This document shows positions 32,923 through 42,630 of a DNA stretch of 64,000 nt, piece after piece (within the stretch, counting starts at the first letter, position 1; the number at the start of each line of letters is the position of its first letter). Source of the stretch: Acidicapsa dinghuensis (GTDB taxonomy: Bacteria; Acidobacteriota; Terriglobia; Terriglobales; Acidobacteriaceae); assembly GCF_025685685.1 (NCBI RefSeq), contig NZ_JAGSYH010000004.1:806001-870000 (forward strand). Reading direction: 5' to 3'. The notes under the pieces were generated by a model that was not told the origin of the DNA, made no database searches, and saw only the letters and a list, made by a program, of their open reading frames with translations. A program made the position numbers and the translations under genes.

Positions 32923-34677
32923 GTGTTCACTTTTTCCCGAACCCGATTCATCATCGCTTTGACTGCAACGGCTGCACTTTGCGCCGGATTGACGCCAGAG
33001 GCAATTGCGCAGCAGAATTCGGCTTCCGGATCGAGCACTTCCGATGTCACGGACTCCGTCGGAAATGGGCGCATCCTGCTGGTGCTCCCGTTCGATAATC
33101 TGACGGAAACCTCTTCTGATCACAACTCAAGCGTTGCTGATAGCGCTGGCTCCGCGCCGAATCAAGCTCCACGTCAGGCTCCGAATCCAGCGACCCTCGA
33201 GTGGATTCGCGAGGCGGTTCCTGTAGTGCTTAACAGCCGTTTTGCATCAGCGGGATTTCTGCCGCTTACTCGCGAAGACCGGCTGTATGCACTGGATCAT
33301 CTGGGACTGCCGGAAACCTTTGAGCCGAGCCATGCGATGGCGCTACGCATTGCACAGACACTGGACGCAAACTCCTTGCTGCTTGGGGATTTCCGAGTCA
33401 ACGGTAACACGCTCACTCTTGAAGCACGGATTATCGATGTGGCAAAACTGCGGCTCTCTGATCCGGTCACAGAGAGCGGGCCGCTGCAACAGTTGATTCC
33501 GTTGCTGAATACGTTGGCCTGGCAGCTCACGCGCAAGCTCGATCCGAACTTTGGAGTGGCCGAAGAAACCTTCCGAGCCGCTGGAACGAACCTTCGGCTG
33601 GATGCGTTTGAGCAGTACATTCGCGGTCTGACTGATCCGGACATTCCCGAGCAGATAAGCCATTTGAAGAAGACCCTGGAACTCAGTCCCGACTTTACCG
33701 ATGCATGGCTGGCGCTGGGCAAAGCGCAGTTTGCGGCCAACGAGTATGAACAGGCGGCTGTTTCCTTTGACAAGGTGACGAAGAATGATCCGGCGGCATT
33801 GGAGGCTGGATTCTATCGCGGTTTGTCCCTGATTTTCTCCGGCAACTATCCGCGTGCCGACGAAGCCTTTGCGGCAGTTGCGCGTGAATTGCCATTGCCG
33901 GAGGTGGTCAATAACCAGGGAGTGGCCGAGAGCCGGCGTGGGCATGACGCAACTGCATTGTTCCGGCAGGCGGAAGCTGCCGATCCGAATGACGCTGATT
34001 ATCACTTCAATCTTGCCGTGACGCTGCACCGGCACGGAGATACTGCGGGAGCACTCGCGGAGCTGGCGCAAGTAGTCAAGCTGCGCCCGAACGACAGCGA
34101 AGCAAAGTCGCTGCAAGTGGCCTGGCAGGGACAGGCAAATCCGGTGACGCCGGGGCCGGAACCTCTGGAGCGTATCAAGCGCACCTATAACGGAGCCGAG
34201 TTTAGGCAGGCATCGCTGATAGCCGAGCAGGTAGAGGAAACGCGGCTGGCCGTATTGCCTGGGCCGCAGCGTGCAGCGAAATTAGCTGGCCTGGCGCATG
34301 AAAAGCTTGACCGCGGACTGCTGCTGGAAGCCGAGCGCAGCTATCAGGCGGCGTTGTCTGCGGACCCTCACAGCGCCGAGGCACATGCCGGGCTGGCAGA
34401 GGTACGCGAGCGGGCGGGCGACGTGGATGCGGCGCGGAAAGAAGCACAGGCTTCACTGGCAAGCCAGGCGAACGTGGGAGCGTACCTGGTGCTCGCGCGG
34501 CTTGATCTGGCCGCGAATCATTTGACCGAAGCCCGGGACGAAGCGGGACAAGCGGTAAAGCTGGACAGCTCCAACCGTGCCGCGAAGGAGCTTCGCAAAA
34601 CGATCGATGCGCGCATTCAAGGATCTCCCACAGGGGACCCGAAACCTGTCGGCGGATCTGGACCTACAACACCGTGA
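32923..34677 (+). CDS. Exported TPR-repeat protein
   Basis: A 584-residue protein. The start is GTG 32923 and a signal peptide follows (IIALTATAALCAGLTPEAIA, cleaved near AIAQ). An N-terminal domain of about 40-200 (NGRILLVLPFDNLTE, LLLGDFRVNGNTLTLEARII) resembles the adenylate-cyclase/TolB-like fold seen with TPR proteins. Several TPR units follow at about 240-400 and 460-560 (ELSPDFTDAWLALGKAQFA, DPNDADYHFNLAVTLHRHGD). Probably a periplasmic scaffold. It follows the glycosyltransferase by 26 bp. Confidence 0.78.
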   Translation: MFTFSRTRFIIALTATAALCAGLTPEAIAQQNSASGSSTSDVTDSVGNGRILLVLPFDNLTETSSDHNSSVADSAGSAPNQAPRQAPNPATLEWIREAVPVVLNSRFASAGFLPLTREDRLYALDHLGLPETFEPSHAMALRIAQTLDANSLLLGDFRVNGNTLTLEARIIDVAKLRLSDPVTESGPLQQLIPLLNTLAWQLTRKLDPNFGVAEETFRAAGTNLRLDAFEQYIRGLTDPDIPEQISHLKKTLELSPDFTDAWLALGKAQFAANEYEQAAVSFDKVTKNDPAALEAGFYRGLSLIFSGNYPRADEAFAAVARELPLPEVVNNQGVAESRRGHDATALFRQAEAADPNDADYHFNLAVTLHRHGDTAGALAELAQVVKLRPNDSEAKSLQVAWQGQANPVTPGPEPLERIKRTYNGAEFRQASLIAEQVEETRLAVLPGPQRAAKLAGLAHEKLDRGLLLEAERSYQAALSADPHSAEAHAGLAEVRERAGDVDAARKEAQASLASQANVGAYLVLARLDLAANHLTEARDEAGQAVKLDSSNRAAKELRKTIDARIQGSPTGDPKPVGGSGPTTP

Positions 34678-34776
34678 TCTGCGGTAAAGTTGCGAACAGG
34701 CAAGAGCGCGCTGATGCCGGTCACAGATTCTGAGTCGCGGCCTGTCAGCTCTCGCCCATGACGGAGGAGCAACGAA

Positions 34777-36144
34777 ATGCGCATGCTTCCCAGGTTTAGC
34801 ACTCTCTGCACTGTTGTTGCTCCAGCAGTCCTTTACCTATTTGGGTCTTCCGCCAGAGTCGTTGCCGCGACTGCGCCGCAGGTAGACAAGATTGAAATTC
34901 ACGACACGATTCAGCCGATCTCGGCGGGAAGGCTGGACCGTGCTATCGAGAAGGCGGGCAAAGATGGCTCATCTGCCCTGCTGGTGGAATTGGACACTCC
35001 CGGCGGGCTGCTTGATTCGACACGTCAAATGGTGGGAGACATTCTGCGTTCGCGTGTGCCGGTGATCGTATATGTGACTCCTGCGGGCACACGGGCAGCC
35101 TCTGCCGGATTCTTCATTTTGGAATCGGCGGATGTAGCAGCGATGGCTCCGGGGACGAATGCGGGCGCGGCGCATCCCGTGCTCGAGTCCGGCACGCCTG
35201 ACGACACAATGAGGCAAAAGATAGAGAACGACGCAGCGGCGTTCCTGCGCTCCTACACTTCGCGCCGGGGCAGAAACGCCGAGGTCGCTGAAACTGCTGT
35301 CCGCACCTCGAAATCATTTTCTGCCGATGAAGCTCTCAACCAACACCTGATCGACCGCGTTGCCGGCAGTGAGACGCAGTTGCTCGATTCGATCGATGGT
35401 ATGACAATTCACCGTGATACGGACAACGGCCAAACCGATGTGACGCTTCACCTGCGCGGAGCTCACGTTGTCACGATTGAGCCGACACTGCGCGAGCAGT
35501 TATTGAGCTATCTGGCTAACCCGAACATTGCGCTGATTTTGCTGGTGGGCGGGGGGCTGCTGATCTATCTCGAATTCAACATTCCCGGAACGATCGTGCC
35601 CGGCGCACTGGGAACGGTGATGGTGTTGGTAGCTATCTTTGCACTGAATCTGCTGCCGATACGGCATACGGCGCTGCTTCTGCTGATTGCCGCGGCAGTG
35701 CTGATGGTGCTGGAGGTGAAATTTGCAAGCCATGGCATGCTCGCCATTGCCGGCATCGTCTGCTTGGCGTTTGGTACGCTGACACTGGTCGATGCGCCGA
35801 TTCCGGAGATGCGGGTGCAGCCCACGATTGCGATCTCGCTTTGTCTGGCTTTTGGAATCATTACGGTCGTGCTGCTGCGGCTGGCGGTGAAGGCGAGGCG
35901 GATGAAGGCACTAACGGGTCCGGCTGCGTTGGTCGGTTCCGAGGGCTCGGCAATGGAGCCGATCTGGCTGCCCGGAACGGAGCCGATTGGGCGCATCCAG
36001 GTGCAGGGCGAGATATGGCAGGCGACCTCCAGTGAGCCGATCCCGGAGAGGGCTCCAGTGCGAGTGACCGGATTCCATGGGGATATTCTTGAGGTTCAGC
36101 CTGGATCTGCAGTCAGTTCTTCGCCGAAATCTTGGCCTTCGTAA
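34777..36144 (+). CDS. NfeD-type membrane serine protease (ClpP class)
   Basis: A 455-residue protein. A signal peptide is followed by a ClpP-like protease domain: [16 protein letters not shown] (about 71-86) and [13 protein letters not shown] (about 108-120) with the nucleophile Ser. Then come a hydrophobic region of four segments (about 250-375) and a C-terminal NfeD OB-fold ([16 protein letters not shown]). GGAGGAGC precedes the ATG. The next gene encodes a slipin; NfeD and slipin/stomatin genes are paired in many prokaryotes and are thought to act together in membrane protein quality control. Confidence 0.88.
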   Translation: MRMLPRFSTLCTVVAPAVLYLFGSSARVVAATAPQVDKIEIHDTIQPISAGRLDRAIEKAGKDGSSALLVELDTPGGLLDSTRQMVGDILRSRVPVIVYVTPAGTRAASAGFFILESADVAAMAPGTNAGAAHPVLESGTPDDTMRQKIENDAAAFLRSYTSRRGRNAEVAETAVRTSKSFSADEALNQHLIDRVAGSETQLLDSIDGMTIHRDTDNGQTDVTLHLRGAHVVTIEPTLREQLLSYLANPNIALILLVGGGLLIYLEFNIPGTIVPGALGTVMVLVAIFALNLLPIRHTALLLLIAAAVLMVLEVKFASHGMLAIAGIVCLAFGTLTLVDAPIPEMRVQPTIAISLCLAFGIITVVLLRLAVKARRMKALTGPAALVGSEGSAMEPIWLPGTEPIGRIQVQGEIWQATSSEPIPERAPVRVTGFHGDILEVQPGSAVSSSPKSWPS

Positions 36145-36178
36145 GGAGTACAATCCCTCCAGTACGGGGGAAAATACT

Positions 36179-36976
36179 GTGGGATTCGTGGGCTATCCGC
36201 TGCTGATCGTTGTCCTGATTGTAGTTCTGTATCTGCTGAACTGCATCAAGATTTTGCGGGAGTATGAGCGCGCAGTAATCTTTCGACTGGGGCGCGCGCT
36301 ACCGGAACCGAAGGGGCCAGGTATCTTCTTCGTCTTCCGTCCATTCGATCAGATGGTGCGGGTTTCGCTGCGGCAAGAAGTGATGGAAGTTCCGCCACAA
36401 GATGTGATTACGCGCGACAACGTCACCATCAAGGTGAATGCCGTGGTGACGCTGCGGGTAATCGAGCCGATTCCGGCGGTCGTAAAAGTAGCGAACTACG
36501 CCTATCAGACCTCGCAGTTTGCGCAAACGACGCTGCGCTCGGTGCTGGGCGAAGTTGAACTGGATGAACTACTGAGCCATCGCGACAAGCTCAATTTGCG
36601 TATTCAGGGCATCATTGACCAGCGCACCGAGCCGTTTGGCGTCAAGGTGCTGTCAGTCGAAGTGAAGCAGGTGGATCTGCCCGAACAGATGCTCCGCGCC
36701 ATGGCCAAGCAGGCCGAGGCTGAGCGTGAAAAGCGGTCGAAGATCATTCACGCCGAAGGCGAGTTCAACGCTGCGCAAAAGCTGGTGGAGGCGGCTCATC
36801 TGCTCGCGACGGAGCCCCTGACGATGCAGCTTCGTTATCTGCAAACTCTGACCGAGATCGGCGTCGAGAAGAACACCACCATCGTCTTCCCTTTGCCTGT
36901 TGACCTGCTCTCACTGATACGCGAGTCTGCAGGAACCATAATCAAACCGGCTGCGAAGCCGACGACGGAACCATAA
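36179..36976 (+). CDS. Slipin (SPFH/stomatin-like membrane protein)
   Basis: A 265-residue SPFH protein. I place the start at GTG 36179 with GGGGG upstream; the frame extends back into the NfeD gene. One N-terminal membrane segment ([18 protein letters not shown]) is followed by [13 protein letters not shown] and the SPFH domain ([22 protein letters not shown]), then a helical part with [16 protein letters not shown]. It forms oligomers at the membrane and works with the NfeD protein encoded just upstream. Confidence 0.88.
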   Translation: MGFVGYPLLIVVLIVVLYLLNCIKILREYERAVIFRLGRALPEPKGPGIFFVFRPFDQMVRVSLRQEVMEVPPQDVITRDNVTIKVNAVVTLRVIEPIPAVVKVANYAYQTSQFAQTTLRSVLGEVELDELLSHRDKLNLRIQGIIDQRTEPFGVKVLSVEVKQVDLPEQMLRAMAKQAEAEREKRSKIIHAEGEFNAAQKLVEAAHLLATEPLTMQLRYLQTLTEIGVEKNTTIVFPLPVDLLSLIRESAGTIIKPAAKPTTEP

Positions 36977-37019
36977 CCCTGGCGCTGCCGATGCAGTCGA
37001 ATAACTGAAGGACAAATGC

Positions 37020-37763
37020 ATGCGAACCGTTTTTGACGAAGAAGAGGATATTGCCGAACCGGAAATTGACCGTGAAGAAGGCCAGGACCGTGAACTGACG
37101 ATCAGTTCGACTACTTTGCTGGCGATCTTTTTTGGCCTGGTGCTGGTTTGCGGCTTCTTCTTTGCTCTTGGCTATTCACTTGGCCGCCGGTCCGCGCCGG
37201 AGGCTGTAACCACTGAAACAGCTGCAAACGCGTCTGCTCCACACCCAGCCGATACGATTGCGAAGCCCTCCGCGGGAGAGACGGGCGCAGCGGCTACGCC
37301 GGCGACTAGCGATGCGCAGCCTGCGGATGGAACAGCCGATGGAGACGGCTCGGCGACCCCTCAGACGGAAACGACTCCCCAGCCGGTGGTCAAGCCAGCG
37401 ATTATCCCTGCCGCGACTACCCCGGCGCCGCAGCCTAAACCCGCCATCACCACAAAAATGGCACAGCCCGTGCAATCGACTCCAACCGTAAAACCAGCGT
37501 TGCCTGATACGACAACTACCGCGCAGCCCGCTATTTCTGCTGCAGGTTCAGGCATCATGGTGCAGATTGCCGCAATCTCCAACCCCGCTGACGCCAAAGT
37601 ATTGATTGATGCCCTGAAGAAACATGGTTTCAATGCAGTGCCGAGGCATGAGCCGAACGACTCACTAATTCATGTGCAGGTGGGACCGTTTACCAATCGC
37701 TCTGATGCGATCGCAATGCGGCAGAAGCTGTTGAATGAGGGATATAACGCGATCCTGAAATAG
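37020..37763 (+). CDS. SPOR-domain membrane protein
   Basis: A 247-residue protein with an acidic cytoplasmic N-terminus, one membrane segment (about 29-50: TLLAIFFGLVLVCGFFFALG), a long Ala/Pro/Thr-rich linker and a C-terminal SPOR domain (about 175-247: GIMVQIAAISNPADAKVLID, VQVGPFTNRSDAIAM). SPOR domains bind denuded peptidoglycan at division septa, so a cell-division or wall role is likely. It follows the slipin gene by 43 bp. Confidence 0.87.
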   Translation: MRTVFDEEEDIAEPEIDREEGQDRELTISSTTLLAIFFGLVLVCGFFFALGYSLGRRSAPEAVTTETAANASAPHPADTIAKPSAGETGAAATPATSDAQPADGTADGDGSATPQTETTPQPVVKPAIIPAATTPAPQPKPAITTKMAQPVQSTPTVKPALPDTTTTAQPAISAAGSGIMVQIAAISNPADAKVLIDALKKHGFNAVPRHEPNDSLIHVQVGPFTNRSDAIAMRQKLLNEGYNAILK

Positions 37764-37799
37764 CTGGCGTCAGCAGCTTCCTCGTCACAACAGAAGTTG

Positions 37800-38510
37800 C
37801 TATGTACGCATCCATTCAGGCAGACCTGAAGCGATCGATGCACGGACAGCGGCCATCAGCGCGTCGCGATCTTCATATCCTGCAGGATCGATTGGAGCAT
37901 GGAAAACGATGCGTGCTGTGCTGGGGTAGATGCGCATGCTTCCTTTGTGCATCATCGATTCTGTTCCCGAGATGGAAACGGGAATAATCGGCGCGCGTGA
38001 CTCCAGTGCCAGATAAAACGGACCCTTTTTAAATGGGAGCATGCGACCATCGCGTGAGCGCGTGCCTTCCACAAAAGTCGTGATGTGTATTCCCTTCTCA
38101 AGCACTAGCATCGCCTGGCGCATGCTTTGGATTGCAGCTTCGTAGTTGCCGCTACGGTCAACCGGCACGAACTCACCGAGCTTCATGCCGTAGCCAAGTA
38201 TGGGGATATTCATCAGCGAACGCTTGAGAAATACCGACGTGCGGCCGGGAAGATTTGGGATCAGCAGCGGCGGATCGAGATTGGAGATGTGATTCGCCAT
38301 AAAGATGCACGCTCGTCCTTGCGGCACGCGCTCGCGGCCCTCAATCTGAAGCCGGATACCTGCAGCGCGCAAGCCGAGCTTCGCGATGCCGGTACCGATG
38401 CGATAGAGCGGCATCACGTCGCCGGTGATGAGCGTGTACGGAAAAAGCACGACAGCAGCAGGCAATCCGAGCGCCACAAATACGGCGAGGACCACGAGCG
38501 ACGCGATCAT
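37800..38510 (-). CDS. plsC: 1-acyl-sn-glycerol-3-phosphate acyltransferase (PlsC family)
   Basis: A 236-residue membrane acyltransferase that makes phosphatidic acid. NHISNLDPPLL (about 73-83) is the NHX4D catalytic motif, FLKRSLMNIPILGYGMKLGEF follows, and VEGTRSRDGRM (about 143-153) is the EGTR motif. It has an N-terminal hydrophobic anchor. It overlaps the mpl stop by 4 bases and is the last gene of the mgtC-like/dapF/ldcA/mpl/plsC run. Confidence 0.92.
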   Translation of the reverse strand: MIASLVVLAVFVALGLPAAVVLFPYTLITGDVMPLYRIGTGIAKLGLRAAGIRLQIEGRERVPQGRACIFMANHISNLDPPLLIPNLPGRTSVFLKRSLMNIPILGYGMKLGEFVPVDRSGNYEAAIQSMRQAMLVLEKGIHITTFVEGTRSRDGRMLPFKKGPFYLALESRAPIIPVSISGTESMMHKGSMRIYPSTARIVFHAPIDPAGYEDRDALMAAVRASIASGLPEWMRT

Positions 38511-39994
38511 CGTCTGCCTGTTGCCGCTGCCGATGAGGTCCGTTGCCGGAGCCGCGCTGGAAGCTTTTCGTAAATGCCATCGAAGCCTCCGTTAGAGAGA
38601 AGAGCAATCACATCGCCGGGACGGACTTCTTCGTCCAGTGTGTTCACGATTGCATCAACGTCTGCGCCAAGTTCTGCCGGAGTGCCTTCTGCATTGATGG
38701 CTGCTACTACCTGCTCGGGATGCAGCCGCTCGTGCTCCGGAATACGCTGCTGCTGATACACGGCAGCAACGATGACGCGATCAGCCAGCGCAAGGCTTTC
38801 GACGAGTTCGCGCTCGAAGACGTTACGCCGGAGCGTATTGGAACGTGGCTCAAGGACAGCGATCAGGCGTCCCGCATCGGTGTTGGTATGCGGATATGCT
38901 TCGCGCAGGGCACGTAGTGTTTCGCGGATAGCCGTGGGATGATGCGCGAAATCATCGATGATGGTAACGCCGTCGATAACGGCCTTGACCTCAAGCCTGC
39001 GCTTGACGCTGCGAAACATGGCCAGCGCTTCCTGGATCGCTTTGACAGATACGCCGTAATGCGAAGCAAGCGCAGCCGCGGCGGTTGTGTTCAGCACGTT
39101 GTGTTCGCCAGCGACGGGCATTTGGAACTCAGCCCAGAGCTGGCCAGCATGATGCACTTCCCAGAAGCTTCTGCCCTGCTCATGACGCAGGTTGGCAATG
39201 CGCCACTCTGCATCACCGCTGAAACCGTAGCGCTCGACGCGGCAGAGCGCATGGCTTACGCATTCACTCACGTTGGCTGCACTATCGTAAGCGACGATGA
39301 CGCCACGCCGCGGAATCAGGTTGACGAGCCGCTTGAATGCAGTCTTGACCGCATCGAGATCGGCGTAGATATCGGCATGGTCAAACTCGACGCTGGTGAG
39401 GATCAGTCCGTCAGGGAAATAGTGCAGAAACTTTGGCCCTTTATCGAAGAAGGCCGTGTCATACTCATCGCCCTCGAGAATGAACTTGCGCGTTGGGCGC
39501 AACTGATAGCTAGTGCCGAAGTTCTCCGCTACGCCACCGATGAGGAAGGATGGCTCTAGCTCGGGACGGTCTTTCGACGCGGCTTGAAAAATCCACGACA
39601 GCATGCTGGTGGTTGTCGTCTTGCCGTGTGTACCAGCGACGACAAGTGTTTCGCGGCCCAGTAGAAACTCTTCGTGCAAAGCAGCTGCCATCGATGCGAA
39701 TGGGATGCGCTCGTCAAGAATGCGTTCGACCTCAGGATTGCCACGTGAGAGCGCGTTGCCAATGATGACGAGATCGGGAGCCTTTCCAGTGGAGGAATCG
39801 ATCAGGTTTGACTCCGCGTACGGCTGTGCGACGGGAATGCCCATCTCGTGCAAAAGGTCGCTCATCGGCGGATACGCTGCTGCATCGGAGCCCGTGACGC
39901 GATGGCCCTTTGCGAGCAGCAGCCCCGCCAGCGACGCCATGGCAGTGCCGCAGATGCCGCTTAGATGAATATGCTTCGCTCCAGCGAGCGTCAT
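38507..39994 (-). CDS. mpl: UDP-N-acetylmuramate:L-alanyl-gamma-D-glutamyl-meso-DAP ligase
   Basis: A 495-residue Mur ligase that reattaches recycled tripeptide to UDP-MurNAc. HIHLSGICGTAMASLAGLL (8-26) is typical of Mpl rather than MurC, and the ATP loop VAGTHGKTTTTSM is at about 118-130. Central KFILEGDEYDTAFFDKGPKF and C-terminal DDFAHHPTAIRETL follow the family. It overlaps ldcA by 4 bases, so peptide trimming and re-ligation are encoded together. Confidence 0.94.
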   Translation of the reverse strand: MTLAGAKHIHLSGICGTAMASLAGLLLAKGHRVTGSDAAAYPPMSDLLHEMGIPVAQPYAESNLIDSSTGKAPDLVIIGNALSRGNPEVERILDERIPFASMAAALHEEFLLGRETLVVAGTHGKTTTTSMLSWIFQAASKDRPELEPSFLIGGVAENFGTSYQLRPTRKFILEGDEYDTAFFDKGPKFLHYFPDGLILTSVEFDHADIYADLDAVKTAFKRLVNLIPRRGVIVAYDSAANVSECVSHALCRVERYGFSGDAEWRIANLRHEQGRSFWEVHHAGQLWAEFQMPVAGEHNVLNTTAAAALASHYGVSVKAIQEALAMFRSVKRRLEVKAVIDGVTIIDDFAHHPTAIRETLRALREAYPHTNTDAGRLIAVLEPRSNTLRRNVFERELVESLALADRVIVAAVYQQQRIPEHERLHPEQVVAAINAEGTPAELGADVDAIVNTLDEEVRPGDVIALLSNGGFDGIYEKLPARLRQRTSSAAATGRR

Positions 39995-40956
39995 CGCTCT
40001 ACCGCCGGTTCGAGCACTCGCAGTTCCGGTTCGGGCGAGACGGCCAGTTCTGCCTCGACGCCGAAGGTGAGCGTGACGTTGCCCCGCGAAACATGGCCGC
40101 TTCGCAGGCCAAATGCAATGGGGCCTTCAAAGTCTTCGAGCGCGTTGAGGATCACTTCCTCCAATAGATCCGGCTTCGCTCCCGGTGAAATGCAATCGAA
40201 CATTTCACCAAAGATGATGCCCTTTACGCCATCGAGTTTCTCGCTATGTTTCAATTGCCATAGCATGCGATCGATTTGGTAGGGCTTGGCTGATACATCT
40301 TCAAAAAACAACAGCTTGCCCTCTGTCTGCGGCTCGTATGGAGTACCCAGCAGAGCGGTGAGAATGCTGAGGCAACCGCCGTAGAGAATTCCGCGCGCTG
40401 GCTCCGACGCTTCATCTGGTTCGCTGCCTGGACGTAACAATCGCAGCCCCTCGGCTGAGCCAACTTTGTACGGCTCGCCTGCCAATGCGGCCAACAGGCT
40501 CGGCAGATGGACACCATCTTCACGCCCGAAATCAGGGGAGATCATTGGCCCGTGGAATGAGGGAAGATTGAGTGTATCGAGCAGCGTCACCTGCAATGCG
40601 GTGAGATCGCTGTAGCCGAAGAGCGGCTTCGGATGTTGCGCGAGCACATCCATGTCAAGATCTTCGAGCAGGTAGTTCGCGCCATAGCCTCCACGTGTGG
40701 CGAAGATGACACGCACCATCTCATCGGAAAATGCCGCGTGCAGATCGAGCAGACGCTGCTCAGTCGTGCCGGCGAAGTAGAGCGGTCCGCGCGTGAGCAT
40801 GTGCGGAGCCTCGGCCGGCAAAAAACCCAGCGAGCGCAAGGCTTCCATACCCCGTTCTACTTTGGCTGGGTCAGGAGTCGAGGCCGGCGAAAATACTGCT
40901 GCTTTGACTCCCACGGCAGCTGCACGCGGCCTCAGCAGATCGGTCATTGCACTCAC
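39991..40956 (-). CDS. ldcA: Muramoyltetrapeptide (LD-)carboxypeptidase
   Basis: A 321-residue S66 peptidase that removes the terminal D-Ala from recycled tetrapeptides, making the substrate of Mpl. FATRGGYGANYLL (about 85-97) is close to the nucleophile region. The nucleophile Ser is in FGYSDLTALQ (about 113-122), and SRGNVTLTFG and HGPMI are as in the family. It overlaps dapF and mpl by 4 bases on each side. Confidence 0.92.
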   Translation of the reverse strand: MSAMTDLLRPRAAAVGVKAAVFSPASTPDPAKVERGMEALRSLGFLPAEAPHMLTRGPLYFAGTTEQRLLDLHAAFSDEMVRVIFATRGGYGANYLLEDLDMDVLAQHPKPLFGYSDLTALQVTLLDTLNLPSFHGPMISPDFGREDGVHLPSLLAALAGEPYKVGSAEGLRLLRPGSEPDEASEPARGILYGGCLSILTALLGTPYEPQTEGKLLFFEDVSAKPYQIDRMLWQLKHSEKLDGVKGIIFGEMFDCISPGAKPDLLEEVILNALEDFEGPIAFGLRSGHVSRGNVTLTFGVEAELAVSPEPELRVLEPAVER

Positions 40957-41855
40957 CAGGCCTCACCACGAGCGACCAGCGTCGCAGGGCCAGTGAGATA
41001 GAGACGTTCTCCTTCGCCCTGCCACTCAACGGTCTGGATGCCTCCCGGCGCGGCTACTTCCAGCGGCGACTGCCCTTCATAATAGGCGATCACTGCGGTA
41101 CCAGCCGCCGATGTTCCAGTACCCGACGAGGAAGTGGGACCAACGCCTCGCTCAAAGATTCTGAGCGCCACCTGATTCAATGGCTCCGAAACGCTGCCGA
41201 GCGGATGCACGAATTCGACGTTGGTTTGATCTGGAAAGTCAGCGTGAAAGCAGATCTCCTGACCAAGCTCTTCCCAATCTCTTCCGTTGATGGAATAGTC
41301 CAGCATGGCTAGGCTGCGCGCACTGACATCGAGTGGATCGTAGCCTCCGGACAGGTCACGCGGCGAGGGTTCAAAAACGATAACGAAATGCGGATTGCCC
41401 ATAGATACAAACACGCCATCGATGCTGGTGCCGTCGGCAAGCTCAATCGTCATCCGCTCGAACTCCGGCACATCCATGTCGGTGGTAACCAATACCGTCG
41501 GGCCTCCGGCGTTTGAATCTCGGAACTCACGGACAGTGCAGACGCGAACGCCCGCATCCGTTTCGATGGCAAACTCGTCGCCCAACTGCGCATTGCGCTC
41601 TTCCGCCATCCACGCAGCCACGCAGCGGGTGCCGTTGCCGCTGATCTCTGCGATGGAGCCATCGGCGTTGTAGAGAGTAATCTTGCCGGAGCTTTCACCG
41701 GTCCATTCAAAGAACTCAATGCCGTCTGCGCCAACGCCGGTATTGCGCTCGCACAGCCGTTGCGTAAGGCTTTCCAGGTCGTAGCCTTTCACATCTTCCA
41801 GGTTGATGATGAGAAAGTCGTTGCCGCAAGCATGCGCCTTGGTAAAGGGAATCAA
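40953..41855 (-). CDS. dapF: Diaminopimelate epimerase with Ser in place of one catalytic Cys
   Basis: A 300-residue protein. It converts LL-DAP to meso-DAP in lysine and peptidoglycan synthesis. AHACGNDFLI at the N-terminus, SGNGTRCVAAW (about 73-83, first catalytic Cys) and NPHFVIVFE are all present. The second catalytic site, normally an A-C-G motif, reads SSSGTG in GVGPTSSSGTGTSAAG (about 247-262), so the Cys is Ser (codon TCG on the minus strand near 41123). Either activity is altered or another residue serves. First of the tightly overlapping dapF-ldcA-mpl-plsC run. Confidence 0.9.
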   Translation of the reverse strand: MIPFTKAHACGNDFLIINLEDVKGYDLESLTQRLCERNTGVGADGIEFFEWTGESSGKITLYNADGSIAEISGNGTRCVAAWMAEERNAQLGDEFAIETDAGVRVCTVREFRDSNAGGPTVLVTTDMDVPEFERMTIELADGTSIDGVFVSMGNPHFVIVFEPSPRDLSGGYDPLDVSARSLAMLDYSINGRDWEELGQEICFHADFPDQTNVEFVHPLGSVSEPLNQVALRIFERGVGPTSSSGTGTSAAGTAVIAYYEGQSPLEVAAPGGIQTVEWQGEGERLYLTGPATLVARGEAW

Positions 41856-41859
41856 AGGA

Positions 41860-42594
41860 TCAGTCTTCCTCCGGATCGCGGAATGTTTTCAATGCGTCGA
41901 TTGCGGGTTCCTCGGCCAGACGCTTCCTGAGCCGCTCATGGCCGCGCTTGCTCGTTTGTACTGTGAAACAGGCGCGCTCGATGATACCGATGGTGTCGCG
42001 CTCCACACCTTCCAAGTGCTGGTTCTCAAGGTCCATCGCGTCTAGAATCGATGTCATCATGCGCGCTGAATCTGTGCCCCTGGCTTCGTAGATGAGCGGA
42101 TAGGTCTTCAGATTGATGCGCCACTCCACAATGCCAACCAACCACAGTGCTGCGAGCACGATTCCAGTGGCGATGGCCGCAGGTAGAAACAGGCCGGCTC
42201 CACATGCCATGCCGATGGAAGCGACGACGAAAATACTGGCAGCGCTAGCCAATCCGCTTACGCGGTTGCGATTGTGCAGGATCAAGCCGGCGCCCAGAAA
42301 TCCGATGCCCTGCACTATGTTGGCGGCAACCTGACCGCGATTGTTGCCGTTGTCCCCAGCCAGGATCGGCGACATCTGCGTGAAGAAGGCGCAGCCCATG
42401 CAGATCAGCAGATTGGTTCGCACACCTGCGGATTTGTTTTTCCATTCGCGTTCGATGCCTATAAGGGCGCCAAAGACGCAGGCCACAAGCAGGCGGAACA
42501 CCGCCTCGTTGCTCATCAGCTTCTGCTCGAGATCCCCAAAATTGAAGGGCTGCATGAGCATTACCGTCGCGTGAATGGCGGCCTGAGAAATCAT
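41860..42594 (-). CDS. MgtC/SapB family membrane protein
   Basis: A 244-residue protein with 4-5 hydrophobic segments in the N-terminal 150 residues, including the MgtC signature LVACVFGALIGIEREWKNKSAGVRTNLLI and GIGFLGAGLILH, followed by a cytoplasmic domain with an ACT-like fold. MgtC proteins affect Mg2+ homeostasis and ATP synthase. Its end is 5 bp before dapF, so the two may be co-transcribed, though the function looks unrelated. Confidence 0.88.
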   Translation of the reverse strand: MISQAAIHATVMLMQPFNFGDLEQKLMSNEAVFRLLVACVFGALIGIEREWKNKSAGVRTNLLICMGCAFFTQMSPILAGDNGNNRGQVAANIVQGIGFLGAGLILHNRNRVSGLASAASIFVVASIGMACGAGLFLPAAIATGIVLAALWLVGIVEWRINLKTYPLIYEARGTDSARMMTSILDAMDLENQHLEGVERDTIGIIERACFTVQTSKRGHERLRKRLAEEPAIDALKTFRDPEED

Positions 42595-42630
42595 TACGTC
42601 TTGCGAGTGGAACTCCTATGCCCGATGCTA

